Shown: piece by piece, positions 48,038 to 57,409 of the stretch
Position numbering within the stretch: the first letter of the stretch is position 1
How the letters are laid out: every line of letters begins with the position of its first letter
NCBI GenBank assembly: GCA_019056435.1
Contig: CP077641.1
Location: forward strand, 186,001-250,000
Direction of reading: 5' to 3'
DNA: 64,000 bases
Source of the DNA: Stutzerimonas stutzeri
Lineage (GTDB): Bacteria; Pseudomonadota; Gammaproteobacteria; Pseudomonadales; Pseudomonadaceae
Made by a program: the position numbers and the translations under genes
Notes under the pieces: generated by a model
Databases searched by the model: none
Seen by the model: only the letters and a program-made list of their open reading frames with translations
What the model was told of the DNA's origin: nothing

Positions 48038-49769
48038 ATGACACGTTTGCCCCTGTTCGCCGCCTGGCGCCTGGCCAGGCAGTCGGGCTATGACGGTCGC
48101 GCGCTGCGCGGCGACATCGCCGCAGGGCTGACGGTCGGGATCATCGCCATCCCGCTGGCCATGGCGCTGGCGATTGCCGTAGGCGTCGCGCCACAGCACG
48201 GCCTCTATACGGTGCTGATCGCCGCCCCGCTCATCGCCCTGACCGGCGGCTCGCGCTTCAACGTGTCCGGCCCCACTGCAGCCTTCGTGGTTATCCTCCT
48301 GCCGATCACCCAGTCGTTCGGGCTCGGCGGCTTGCTGCTCTGTACCCTGCTTGCCGGGCTTATCCTGATCACCTTCGGCCTGCTGCGGGCCGGTCGTCTC
48401 ATCGCCTACGTGCCGTACCCGGTGACGCTCGGATTCACCGCGGGCATCGGCATCGTCATCGCGACGCTGCAACTCAAGGACCTGCTCGGCCTGACACTCG
48501 AGGCCAGCCCGCAGCACTATGTCGATCAGCTGCGCCTGCTGGCCTTGCGTTGCCAAGCGCACAGGCTGGCGACGCGCTGGTTGCCGGCGTATGTCTCGCC
48601 GTGCTGATCGCCTGGCCGCGCCTGTACCAAAGGTCCCCGGGCACCTGGTTGCGCTCACCGCCGGGGCGCTGGCCGGCTTGGTGCTGGAAGCGCTGGGCCT
48701 GTCCGTCGCCACACTGGGTGAACGCTTCAGCTACAGCCTGGACGGGATTTCCCACCCGGGGCTTCCGCCGATGCTGCCGAGCTTTACCTGGCCCTGGCTG
48801 CTTCCCGGGCCGGACGGACAACCGCTGGTGCTGAGCTTCGAGCTGCTGCGTCAGCTGCTCGCCCCGGCTTTCGCCATTGCCATGCTCGGCGCGATTGAAT
48901 CGCTGCTGTGCGCCGTGGTTGCCGATGGGATGACTGGCAGCACGCACGACCCGAATGCCGAACTGATCGGTCAGGGCATCGGCAATCTGGTCGCCCCGCT
49001 GTTCGGCGGCATTACCGCTACCGCTGCGATTGCCCGCACCGCTGCCAACGTACGCGCCGGCGCTTTCTCGCCGCTGGCGGCGATCACGCATGCCGGCGTG
49101 GTGCTGGTGGCGATCCTCTGGTTGGCGCCCCTGTTCAGCTACCTGCCGATGGCTGCGCTCGCGGCGCTGCTGCTGATGGTCGCCTGGAACATGAGCGAGG
49201 CCCCTCATGTACTCAGGACCCTGCGAATCGCGCCGCGTGGCGATGTGTTGGTGCTGGTGACCTGTCTGGTACTGACCGTGCTGTTCGACATGGTTTTGGC
49301 CGTGGGGGTTGGCCTGCTTCTGGCGGCGGGCCTGTTCATCAAGCGGATGGGCGAACTGACCGGCACGACCAGCCTGCGTCATGGGCGAACCGACGGTTTC
49401 CCGGATCTGCCCGCTCATGTCGCGGCCTACGCCATTCGCGGCCCGCTGTTCTTCGGTGCCGTGGAAAAGGCGCTTGGCGCGCTGCGCCGATTCAACCCTG
49501 AAATCCGCGTGGTGATCGTCGATATCAGCGAGGTTCCGCTGCTCGACATGACGGCGCTGGCCGCGCTCGAGGATCTGCTGCACGAATACCGCCGGCAAGG
49601 CATCGCATTGATCCTCTGCGGCACCAGCGCCTCCGTGCGCCTCAAGCTTCGCCGGGCTGGTATCCACCGCCTGCCCGGCCGGCTTCACTATGTGCGTGAC
49701 CGGGGTCAGGCCCGTAACAGGGCGCTCCACCTGGTGTCCGAGACAACTGCTGGTGAACCCGTCGGGTGA
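48038..49769 (+). CDS. SulP-family anion transporter with STAS domain (two frameshifts)
   Basis: An SLC26/SulP inner-membrane transporter for sulfate, bicarbonate or dicarboxylates. The N-terminus has the SulP signature [32 protein letters not shown], then ten or so helices, and a C-terminal STAS domain with [20 protein letters not shown]. Two single bases are missing, at about 48545-48550 and at 48627; restoring both joins three reading frames into 577 residues. AAAGGAG precedes ATG 48038. Confidence 0.9.
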
Positions 49770-49777
49770 GTGGCGGT

Positions 49778-50689
49778 TCAGCCGGCGTATTTTTGCAGGT
49801 TGGCCATCATTTCCTTCAGCGCCTCGAGGTTGTCGGCCGGATGTGCGGCGCCCTCGAAGTCGCAGATCTGCTGCCAATGCGCCGCCACATCCTCGGCACC
49901 GAAGCCGGCGCGTGGGTCGAAGCCGAGCCCCAGGCTGCGCTCCCAGCGCACCTTGCCCATCCACCCGCCACCAACCTCGAACAGACCACCCGTGTCCAGA
50001 CAGCGATCGCTGCCGAGAAACACCACCAATGGGCTCACGAGCTCGGGCTTGAGTTGCTCGAATACCTGCGGCGGGATGAGGCCTTCGGTCATCCGAGTGC
50101 CCCCGGTGGGCGCAATGGCGTTGACCAACACGTTGTTCTTGCGTCCCTCGAGCGCCAGGGTACGGGTCAGGCCGTACAGGCCCAGCTTGGCCATGCCGTA
50201 GTTGGATTGGCCGAAATTCCCATAGATGCCGGACGTGCTGGCGGTAAAGATGACCCTGCCATAGCCCTGCTCCCGCAAATGCGGCCAAGCGGCGCGAGTG
50301 ACCTTGTACGCGCCCTCGACGTGGACGCGGTAGACCAGGTCCCAGTCGGCGTCTTCCATTTTGTGGAAGGTCTTGTCGCGCAGAATGCCGGCATTGTTCA
50401 CCACGACGTCGACGCGTCCGTAGCAATCCAAGGCCTGCTCGACAATTCGGCTACCGTCGGTGACCGAGTCATGGTTGGCAACCGCGGTCCCGCCAGCCTG
50501 GCGGATCTCCTCGACCACACGATCGGCCGCCGATGCGTTGGCGCCCTCGCCCTGGGCACTACCGCCCAGATCATTGACCACCACCCGCGCCCCATGACGT
50601 GCGAACAGCAAAGCATGCGCCCGACCGAGGCCACCACCGGCACCGGTCACGATGACCACCTTATCTTCGAAGCGAATGGGTTCGTTCAT
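49778..50689 (-). CDS. Short-chain dehydrogenase/reductase
   Basis: A 303-residue SDR longer than the classical 250, of the type found in (3R)-hydroxyacyl-CoA dehydrogenases of multifunctional enzyme 2. The NAD loop is TGAGGGLGRAHA, NNAGILRD follows, and the catalytic Ser-Tyr-Lys lies in TASTSGIYGNFGQSNYGMAK. The extended C-terminus (GWMGKVRWERSLGLGFDPR onward) supports that assignment. Convergent with the SulP gene, 8 bases apart. Confidence 0.86.
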   Translation of the reverse strand: MNEPIRFEDKVVIVTGAGGGLGRAHALLFARHGARVVVNDLGGSAQGEGANASAADRVVEEIRQAGGTAVANHDSVTDGSRIVEQALDCYGRVDVVVNNAGILRDKTFHKMEDADWDLVYRVHVEGAYKVTRAAWPHLREQGYGRVIFTASTSGIYGNFGQSNYGMAKLGLYGLTRTLALEGRKNNVLVNAIAPTGGTRMTEGLIPPQVFEQLKPELVSPLVVFLGSDRCLDTGGLFEVGGGWMGKVRWERSLGLGFDPRAGFGAEDVAAHWQQICDFEGAAHPADNLEALKEMMANLQKYAG

Positions 50690-50890
50690 CGTGTTTCCTC
50701 CTGCAAGCGTGGGATCTGGACATCAAGGCGGCGACGAGTGTCGGCGAGGCGGCCCGGCGCGACAATCAAACCCCCAGGAATGAATGAACCTACATAAGGG
50801 CCGGGGATGATCCTGCGACTGAACTGGTCAATCTTTCGCCACGCCTCGCCAAGCCTCGTGCGTAGCGGCCTGGCGCTTGACGCCCCCAAC

Positions 50891-50925
50891 TTATCAACAG
50901 ATCGCCCCACAGCCTGACTAGATAA
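50891..50925 (+). repeat. DnaA-box module copy A
   Basis: TTATCAACA, eight bases, CACA, eight bases, AGATAA: the same geometry as copies B to D, with one mismatch to the perfect DnaA box at position six. Confidence 0.75.
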
Positions 50926-51081
50926 CTTTCCCGCCCTTCGCGGACCATCTGAACGAGGTCCTCACAGGCAGGAATATCCAGGTTATACAGACCTTTATGA
51001 CCACAGCGACGACCGCTGGCCAATTTTGAGCAGGCCTGCGCAGGCCGCTGCCGGCGCAGCTCGGACCGATGCATGAAACGG

Positions 51082-51116
51082 TTATCCACAGCATTCTTCA
51101 CAGTAAAAGGGGATAA
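51082..51116 (+). repeat. DnaA-box module copy B
   Basis: Perfect DnaA box TTATCCACA (51082-51090), eight bases, CACA (51099-51102), eight bases, GGATAA (51111-51116). The CACA here is part of a second near-box, TTCTTCACA. Confidence 0.85.
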
Positions 51117-51220
51117 GTCTGGAGCCGCCAATCCGCCTATAGGCTTCATCGATAAAAGCTACGAGCGCAACGTAGGACACGGGTCTAGGCTTTCGCTGTG
51201 TCCACATGGAGGAGCACACC

Positions 51221-51301
51221 ATGCCCAGTTTCGAATTCATCCAGGCGCTGTTCGCCAATTATGCCTCGGGCAGCAGCGGAGGCTGCCTCGACGAGCGTTG
51301 A
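51221..51301 (+). CDS. Candidate 26-residue small protein
   Basis: ATG 51221 follows GGAGGAG by seven bases, a very good ribosome site for an otherwise empty stretch. The frame encodes 26 residues, starting MPSFEFIQALFANYAS and ending with a Gly/Ser-rich, acidic tail, before TGA at 51299-51301. It precedes the LOG gene by 61 bases. It could be a real small protein or a leader peptide; I know no family. Confidence 0.4.
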   Translation: MPSFEFIQALFANYASGSSGGCLDER

Positions 51302-51362
51302 CGCTTGGTCACGCGCTGCACCGGGAGTACTCTGCCGGCCTTCAAACTGACGGAGTAGAACG

Positions 51363-51950
51363 ATGTCCCTGCGTTCGATTTGCGTATTCTGCGGCGCCAG
51401 CACAGGTCATGACCCAGCGTACCGAGAGGCCGCCATTGCCTTGGGCCGGACGTTGGCCACCCATGACATCACCCTGGTCTACGGCGGCGGCGCCGTCGGC
51501 CTGATGGGCGTCGTCGCCGACGCTGCCCTTGCCGCGGGCGGCGAAGTCGTCGGGGTCATCCCACAGAGTTTGAAGGACGCCGAGGTCGGCCATGCCGGCC
51601 TGACTCGCCTGGAAGTCGTGAGCGGAATGCACGCGCGCAAGGCCCGCATGGCCGAGCTGTCGGATGCCTTCATTGCACTGCCTGGCGGCCTCGGCACGCT
51701 GGAGGAGCTGTTCGAGGTCTGGACATGGGGCCAGCTCGGCTATCACCGCAAGCCCCTGGGTTTGCTGGACGTCAACCGGTTCTACGACAAGCTGAGCCAT
51801 TTTCTCGACCATCTTGTCGCGGAGGGCTTCGTCAAGGCGCCGCACCGCACGATGCTGCAGCGCAGCGATTCCCCGGATGCCCTGGTGCAGATGCTCGAGC
51901 AATGGCAACCAAGCGCCGACCCGCGCTGGCAGGAGCGCACCATCAGCTGA
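51363..51950 (+). CDS. LOG-family protein (cytokinin riboside monophosphate phosphoribohydrolase)
   Basis: Releases ribose 5-phosphate from nucleoside monophosphates in characterised relatives; in non-plant bacteria the physiological role is unclear. The 195-residue protein has [40 protein letters not shown] and the family signature PGGLGTLEE. It is flanked on both sides by pairs of DnaA-box modules. A stem AAACGAGC/GCTCGTTT (51971-51978 with 52012-52019) follows and may terminate it. Confidence 0.92.
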   Translation: MSLRSICVFCGASTGHDPAYREAAIALGRTLATHDITLVYGGGAVGLMGVVADAALAAGGEVVGVIPQSLKDAEVGHAGLTRLEVVSGMHARKARMAELSDAFIALPGGLGTLEELFEVWTWGQLGYHRKPLGLLDVNRFYDKLSHFLDHLVAEGFVKAPHRTMLQRSDSPDALVQMLEQWQPSADPRWQERTIS

Positions 51951-52028
51951 GCGTTGGAGCATTGATCATAAAACGAGCAGAGCACCGCAGCCCGCAGGGC
52001 GTCAGGGCTTCGCTCGTTTCTACAGCGC

Positions 52029-52063
52029 TTATCCACAACACCGCCCACAGAGGACGGGGATAA
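52029..52063 (+). repeat. DnaA-box module copy C
   Basis: Perfect DnaA box TTATCCACA (52029-52037), eight bases, CACA (52046-52049), eight bases, GGATAA (52058-52063). Confidence 0.85.
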
Positions 52064-52212
52064 CTTCAACAAGCTACCTCGCATCAGCGCATTTGTTGGC
52101 TGGCTCGGCCTGCTAGGCACCCCTTCCCCCGCTCGCAGCCGATGCTTGATCAAAAGTTGTGCAACGCTGGCTGCACCTAGTCCCATGAGGCTTTCCAGCC
52201 TCAACCCAAGGC

Positions 52213-52247
52213 TTATCCACAACTTCACGCACAGCAATCTGGGATAA
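52213..52247 (+). repeat. DnaA-box module copy D
   Basis: Perfect DnaA box TTATCCACA (52213-52221), eight bases, CACA (52230-52233), eight bases, GGATAA (52242-52247). Confidence 0.85.
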
Positions 52248-52337
52248 GTCTCGACTGGTAGTGCCCGCCTCGCACCGAACTCTGCCACCGGGCCCGGCTC
52301 CAACCCGGTACAACACGGCTTTGAAGGAGCATGCGAC

Positions 52338-52397
52338 ATGCGGGATCGGATCGTCTCGAACGTTATCGCCTTGCCTTGGCGAGAGTGGGCACCATGA
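52338..52397 (+). CDS. Candidate 19-residue leader peptide
   Basis: AAGGAG (52324-52329) sits eight bases before ATG 52338. The frame encodes 19 residues and stops at TGA 52395-52397, overlapping the DUF2726 start ATG 52394 as ATGA. The DUF2726 gene has no strong ribosome site of its own, so this may be an upstream frame that couples its translation. Confidence 0.4.
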   Translation: MRDRIVSNVIALPWREWAP

Positions 52398-52906
52398 CGG
52401 CCTTCCTCGGGCTCGTACTGGCGGCATTCATCTGCTTTGCGCTGGTGTTTTTCATCAAGCAGCGTCAGTACAACCATCCGGCTTTGCGTATGCCCTACCA
52501 GTTGCGCAAGCCGTTATTCGAGCCGTCGGAACGGGAGCTGCTGGGTCTCCTGGAGCAGGGGCTCGGGGAGCGATACCGCATCCTGGCGAAAGTCAGGCTT
52601 GCCGACGTGGTGGACGTGACCGCCATTCCCCGACGTGCCCCCTGGTATCAGGCGCATAACCGCATATCAGCGTCGCGCTTCGACTTCCTGCTGTGCGATC
52701 TGACGACGCTCGATGCCGTCTGCGCGATCGAAATGGAGCCTGCGTCCCAGGCCAATGCATTTCTCGACGAACTTTGCCAGACCATCGGCCTGCCCCTGGT
52801 ACGCCTCGACCCCGAATCCGCACGCACCTACGACGCAGCGAGGGCGGCGGTGGATGAGGCCGTCGCCGCGCAAAGCAGCAAACCACCCGTCCAGCCCGCG
52901 GGATAG
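52394..52906 (+). CDS. DUF2726-family membrane-anchored protein
   Basis: A 170-residue protein with an N-terminal membrane helix (residues 3-23) followed by a DUF2726 domain: KPLFEPSERELLGLLEQGLGERYRILAKVRLADVV, then FDFLLCDLTTLDAVCAIEMEP. The domain is related to nuclease-like topoisomerase-associated folds in annotations, but no activity is established. Probably co-translated with the small upstream frame. Confidence 0.75.
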   Translation: MTAFLGLVLAAFICFALVFFIKQRQYNHPALRMPYQLRKPLFEPSERELLGLLEQGLGERYRILAKVRLADVVDVTAIPRRAPWYQAHNRISASRFDFLLCDLTTLDAVCAIEMEPASQANAFLDELCQTIGLPLVRLDPESARTYDAARAAVDEAVAAQSSKPPVQPAG

Positions 52907-52998
52907 CCCCTCGTTCACAGGGTCGAACCTGCATCGGCGGCAAAAGCCCACCGCCGACCGCGCCGCGTGCGTGTTTTCCAACGAACAAGGGAGCAGCC

Positions 52999-53478
52999 AT
53001 GAATTACCCACTCGCCCTAGTGCTGGCTGGCGTCAGCACGGTTTCGTATTCGCTGCAGGCAGCCGAGTCTTCACAACGCTGTCAGGCCACCGACGAGGCC
53101 CAGGTCGCGGCGCTCTTCGAGCGCTGGAATGATGACCTGGCCACCGGCGACCCGAAAAAGGTCGTCGAGAACTACGCCGAGTCTTCATTGCTACTGCCCA
53201 CCCTGTCGAACCGGCCAAGGCGCACGCCCGAAGAGAAGCAGGACTACTTCGTGCACTTTCTGGAAAAGAAACCAAGCGGCGCGGTTGACGAGCGGATGAT
53301 TCAGATCGACTGCACCACGGCGGTCGACGCCGGGATCTATACCTTCTCCTTCGCCGATGGCAGTGAGGTCAAGGCTCGCTATACCTTCACTTACAAGTGG
53401 GACCCGCAGGCGGATCAGTGGCTGATCAGCAGCCATCACTCCTCGGCAATGCCGGAAGTCATACCGGTGCTCGACTAG
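52999..53478 (+). CDS. Secreted SnoaL/CaMKII-association-domain-like protein
   Basis: A 159-residue exported protein with a signal peptide (cleavage near LQAAES) and an NTF2-like domain: AQVAALFERWNDDLATGDPKKVVENYAESSLLLPTLS, then FLEKKPSGAV and WLISSHHSSAMPE at the end. These features fit the SgcJ/EcaC or CaMKII-association family. Function unknown. Confidence 0.8.
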   Translation: MNYPLALVLAGVSTVSYSLQAAESSQRCQATDEAQVAALFERWNDDLATGDPKKVVENYAESSLLLPTLSNRPRRTPEEKQDYFVHFLEKKPSGAVDERMIQIDCTTAVDAGIYTFSFADGSEVKARYTFTYKWDPQADQWLISSHHSSAMPEVIPVLD

Positions 53479-53689
53479 CCGATCGGCGGGTCGGCGCCCA
53501 ATCCCAAGGCGTATCACCACGTCTGCTTCGGGCGCCAACCCAATATGTACGACGCCCAGCCCCGTACCGGCCGGCCATCGACCGGCCGCTTCCCGGCCTG
53601 GCCATGCCCCGCCCCGATCGTTACCCTCTGCGGCCGTAATCCCGCGGTGCGGCAGCGATCCGCCCTTTCCCCTCCCGGTCAGTACATCC

Positions 53690-54713
53690 ATGTCGTTGAA
53701 ATCGAGGATCACCACACTCGTCGAGCTCGCATCCCAGCTGATACGACGGTACCCCCGGACTGGTCGCGTTGTTCGGCTTCTGCTCGGGCGTCGCCAGCTT
53801 CGTGCTGGTCGAGCGCCAGGCCGGGCTGGCCAAGGTCGTGGCGGCCGTGATGATGCTCAGCTGGCTCTGGCTGATGCTCGAGCGCAACCTGCGTCGCAGC
53901 CTGGAGCGCTGGTTCGGCTGGAAGGTACCCGCGCCGCTGCTGCGCTATGTGACCCAGATGGTCCATCAGGAAAGCCTGTTCTTCATCATCCCGTTCTTCT
54001 TCATCACCACGACCTGGAACAGCGGTCAGGCAGTCTTCACCATCGTGCTCGGCCTTGCCGCGCTGGTTTCGCTGGTCGATCCGCTCTATTACAAATGGCT
54101 CGCGCCTCGCCGCTGGATCTACCTGGGGTTTCATGCCCTGACGCTGTTTGCCGTCCTGCTCACCGCGCTGCCGATCATGTTTCACCTGTCCACACCGCAG
54201 AGCTACGCCTGGTCACTGGCGATCGCGGTCCTGCTGGCGCTCCCAAGCCTGGGCGGCCTGTTTGCCTGCTGGAACTGGAAAAGCGTGCTTGGCGTACTGA
54301 CGCTGGCAGGCGTGGTCGCCTTTGCCGGCTGGATGGGCCGCACCTGGGTACCGCCAGCGACCTTGTGGCTGACCGACGTGGCCATCACTACCTCGCTAGA
54401 CGATCGCTCACGCAAACCTGGCGACCGCCTGCGTTCGCTCAGCCTGGCGCAGCTTCACGCCAATGGTCTGTACGCCTTCACCGCGATAAATGCACCGCGC
54501 GGCCTGAAAGAACGCATCTACCATGAATGGACGCACAACGGTAAGCGGGTCGACCGCATCCCGCTGGACATCAGCGGTGGCCGGGAGGCCGGCTATCGTG
54601 CCTGGACCCACAAGCGCAACTTTCCAAAGCAGGCCGAAGGTAAATGGCGCGTGCGGGTGGTGACCGAGGCCGGACAGATGATCGGCATGCTGCGCTTCGA
54701 GGTCCGCGACTGA
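53690..54713 (+). CDS. DUF5924 membrane protein with DUF2914 domain (frameshifted)
   Basis: A 340-residue (repaired) inner-membrane protein with about seven hydrophobic helices (residues 20-220) and a C-terminal soluble DUF2914 domain, whose typical stretch LYAFTAINAPRGLKERIYHEW and GKWRVRVVTEAGQMIG are clear. A C run at 53752-53756 has one base too many near codon 22. Function unknown. Confidence 0.8.
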
Positions 54714-54775
54714 ACGCGCCGCCGGACGCCGACTCCAAACCGTTATGAGTGGCAACCGGTTATGCGGGAGGGACT

Positions 54776-55287
54776 ATGCAATGGTGGGAAATGCTGGGTC
54801 GCACCGTCGGCTCGGAGTTTTCCGACCTGCCCGACCTGGAACACGCGGTTCGGGTCTCGGTGCGCTTGCTGGTCGCGGCCATCCTGGGTGGCGCACTGGG
54901 GTACGAGCGCGAGTACAAGGGAAAGGCCGCGGGCCTGCGCACCCACATGCTGGTGTCGCTGGGCGCCGCGCTTTCGTGCTGGTGCCGCTGGAAGCCGGCA
55001 TGAAGGTCGAGGATCTGTCACGCGTCATGCAGGGCATCATTACCGGTGTCGGCTTTCTCGGGGCCGGGACCATCCTCAAAGGTGATTCATTGCAGGACGT
55101 CAAGGGCCTGACAACCGCAGCCGGAATCTGGCTGACTGCCGCTATCGGCGTCGCGGCCGGCCTGGGGCATGAATCGACCGCCGTACTGACGACCGTGCTG
55201 GCGCTGGCTATCCTCAGACTGATGCCCCGACTCGAGCGACACGTGGCCCGCACATCGCCCCGGCAGCGCCCGCACGACGACGATTGA
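54776..55287 (+). CDS. MgtC/SapB-family membrane protein (frameshifted)
   Basis: An inner-membrane protein of the MgtC/SapB family; in pathogens MgtC modulates the F-type ATPase, but family members outside that group have unclear roles. Motifs are ILGGALGYEREYKGKAAGLRTHMLVSLGAAL, GVGFLGAGTILKG and GLTTAAGIWLTAAIGVAAGLG, the last two forming the conserved core. A T run at 54972-54974 lacks one base; repair gives 170 residues. GGGAGG precedes ATG 54776. Confidence 0.88.
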
Positions 55288-55304
55288 ATCGAACAGGAGT
55301 CACC

Positions 55305-56632
55305 ATGCGCCCCGCATTCGCCCTGATCTTCTCCCTGGGCCTGGCCACCACCCTGATCGGCTGCGGCGAGCGCGCAACCATCCCGGTCGATGCCGGCTAT
55401 GGCCCGAACCCGACCCTGCCCGCGCCAGTCTCGTCGTGGTTGCCCACCGTGAACATCGCGAAAGCGACCGGATGGCCGGAAGGCGCGATGCCCAAGGCGG
55501 CCGACGGGTTCGAAGTGCAGGTGTACGCGCGCGGTCTCGACCATCCTCGCTGGCTCCACGTGCTGCCCAACGGTGACGTCCTGGTGGCTGAAAGTGCGGC
55601 GCCGGCGAAGCCCGAGGACAACGCCGGTCTGCGTGACTGGATTGCGAAGAAGATCATGGCGCGCGCCGGCTCCGGCGGCCCCAGCGCCAACCGCATCACG
55701 CGACTGCGCGACCGCGATGGCGATGGCAAACCGGATGAGCGCAGCGTTTTTCTCGAAGGCCTGAACTCGCCCTTCGGCATGGCGCTGGTGGGGAACACCT
55801 TCTATGTAGCCAATACCGACGCCCTCGTTCGTTTCCCCTACCGCGAAGGGGCCACGCGTCTCCATCCCGGGGAGAAAAGGTCGTCGACCTGCCCGCCGGG
55901 CCGATCAACCACCACTGGACCAAGAACGTCATCGCCAGCCCGGATGGATCACGCCTCTATGTCACCAGCGGCTCCAACAGCAACGTGGCGGAAAACGGCA
56001 TGGCGGCCGAGGAAAACCGCGCGGCTATCCTCGAAGTCGACCCCGAGGCGGGGAGCCTGCGGCTGTTCGCCTCCGGCCTGCGCAACCCCAACGGCCTGGC
56101 CTGGCAGCCGGACAGTGGCGAGCTATGGACCACCGTGAACGAGCGCGACGAGATCGGCAGCGATCTGGTGCCGGATTACATGACGTCCGTACAGCGCGGC
56201 GGATTCTATGGCTGGCCCTACAGCTACTACGGGCAGCATCTGGACACACGAGTCGAGCCGCAGCGCCCTGACCTGGTCGCCAAGGCGCTGGTCCCCGACT
56301 ATGCCCTCGGCGCTCACACCGCCTCGCTGGGGCTGGCCTTTTACGAAGGCACCTTGCTGCCGGCCCGCTACCGCCACGGCGCCTTCATCGGGCAGCACGG
56401 CTCCTGGAACCGCAAACCGCGCAGCGGCTATAAGGTCATCTTCGTGCCATTCGATCAGGGCGAACCCGCCGGGCCGCCAGAGGACATCCTTACCGGCTTC
56501 GTCAACGCCGATGGCGAAGCCATGGGTCGGCCAGTGGGCGTGGCGGTCGATGCCCAGGGTGCACTGCTGGTGGCCGACGATGTCGGCGACGTCATCTGGC
56601 GCGTGACGCCACGCCGCGACAGCAGTCGTTAG
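55305..56632 (+). CDS. Sorbosone dehydrogenase-family lipoprotein (frameshifted)
   Basis: A 442-residue beta-propeller protein related to PQQ-dependent glucose/sorbosone dehydrogenases. It has a lipoprotein signal (TTLIGC), [68 protein letters not shown] and HGSWNRKP. An A run at 55874-55877 lacks one base, and restoring it recovers the conserved INHHWTKN stretch. The cofactor and sugar are not provable from sequence. AGGAG precedes the ATG. Confidence 0.85.
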
Positions 56633-56701
56633 GACCGCATACATCGCGCCCAAGCAGCTTCGGCATACGGCCGCACGCAGTCTGGTCTCCGTCGAGCGCC
56701 A

Positions 56702-57409
56702 CTAGAGCTTCACCGGCAGCCGATGACTGAGGCGGATCTGCTCCGGTGAAATCGTCACGCCGTATGCCAGCACTTCGACGCCAGCCTCGAACGCGTCGCG
56801 CAACGCCGCGGCATACAGCGGATCGATTTCCTCGGCGGGCCGAACCGCCTCGATATCCGTCAGGTTGACACAGTACAGCTGCACGGCGCGCACCCCGGCA
56901 CGTGCCAGGGCGGCCAGCTCGCGCAGGTGACGCGCCCCGCGCGTGGTGACCGCATCCGGGAAGGCCGCCACCGCGCTTTCGCCAAAGCCGAGGGTCACGC
57001 TTTTCACTTCGACGAAGGCCGGCCCGGTCTCGTAGTCCAGACGAAAATCCACGCGGCTGTTTTCGGTTCCATAGGGCACCTCGCGCTTGAGCGCGGTGAA
57101 ACCGGCCAGCGGTTCGATCAGGCCCTCCAGCAAGGCTTCCTCGACCAGACGATTGGCCCGCGCGGTGTTCACACAGGCCAGTCGCCCCTGTGGCGTCTCT
57201 ACCAGCTCCCAGGTACCGCGCAGCTTGCGCTTTGGATCCTCGTTGCGCTGAAACCAGACCCGCGCGCCTTCGCTCATGCAGTTGAGCATCGAACCGGTAT
57301 TGGGGCAGTGGATGCACAGCGGCTCACCGGACATCGTCAGGATGTCGGCAAAGAAGCGCTTGTACCGGCGCACCAGCCGCCCCTGCTCGAGAGCCGTTGC
57401 GTAGCGCAT
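56702..57409 (-). CDS. sfsA: DNA/RNA nuclease SfsA family
   Basis: A 235-residue protein (usual length ~234) first noted for its effect on maltose metabolism in E. coli and later described as nuclease-like. Motifs are [28 protein letters not shown] and [10 protein letters not shown], with the nuclease-like Asp and Glu-Lys. Its ATG overlaps the aminotransferase stop by one base (TGATG at 57411-57407), so the two are co-translated. Confidence 0.92.
   Translation of the reverse strand: MRYATALEQGRLVRRYKRFFADILTMSGEPLCIHCPNTGSMLNCMSEGARVWFQRNEDPKRKLRGTWELVETPQGRLACVNTARANRLVEEALLEGLIEPLAGFTALKREVPYGTENSRVDFRLDYETGPAFVEVKSVTLGFGESAVAAFPDAVTTRGARHLRELAALARAGVRAVQLYCVNLTDIEAVRPAEEIDPLYAAALRDAFEAGVEVLAYGVTISPEQIRLSHRLPVKL

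Larger units (their letters stand above)
50690..51220. other. Intergenic region with DnaA-box modules, left part
   Basis: No credible gene between the SDR and the LOG-family gene apart from a tiny frame at 51221. It contains two of the four TTATCMACA modules (50891 and 51082), plus a weak stem GGACAC/GTGTCC at about 51175-51203. Frames on the minus strand here have no recognisable protein character. Confidence 0.4.
51951..52337. other. Intergenic region with DnaA-box modules, right part
   Basis: No gene seen. It holds a possible LOG terminator (51971-52019) and module copies C and D. AT content rises locally around the modules. Confidence 0.4.

Noticed and set aside
48474..50426. 650-codon minus-strand frame spanning the SulP and SDR genes
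   Set aside because: It straddles two recognised genes in the wrong phase, with a glutamine/histidine-rich nonsense product.
50690..52393. The DnaA-box region as the chromosomal origin oriC
   Set aside because: No dnaA, dnaN, rpmH or gidA nearby and no obvious AT-rich unwinding element, so a second DnaA-binding site is more likely.
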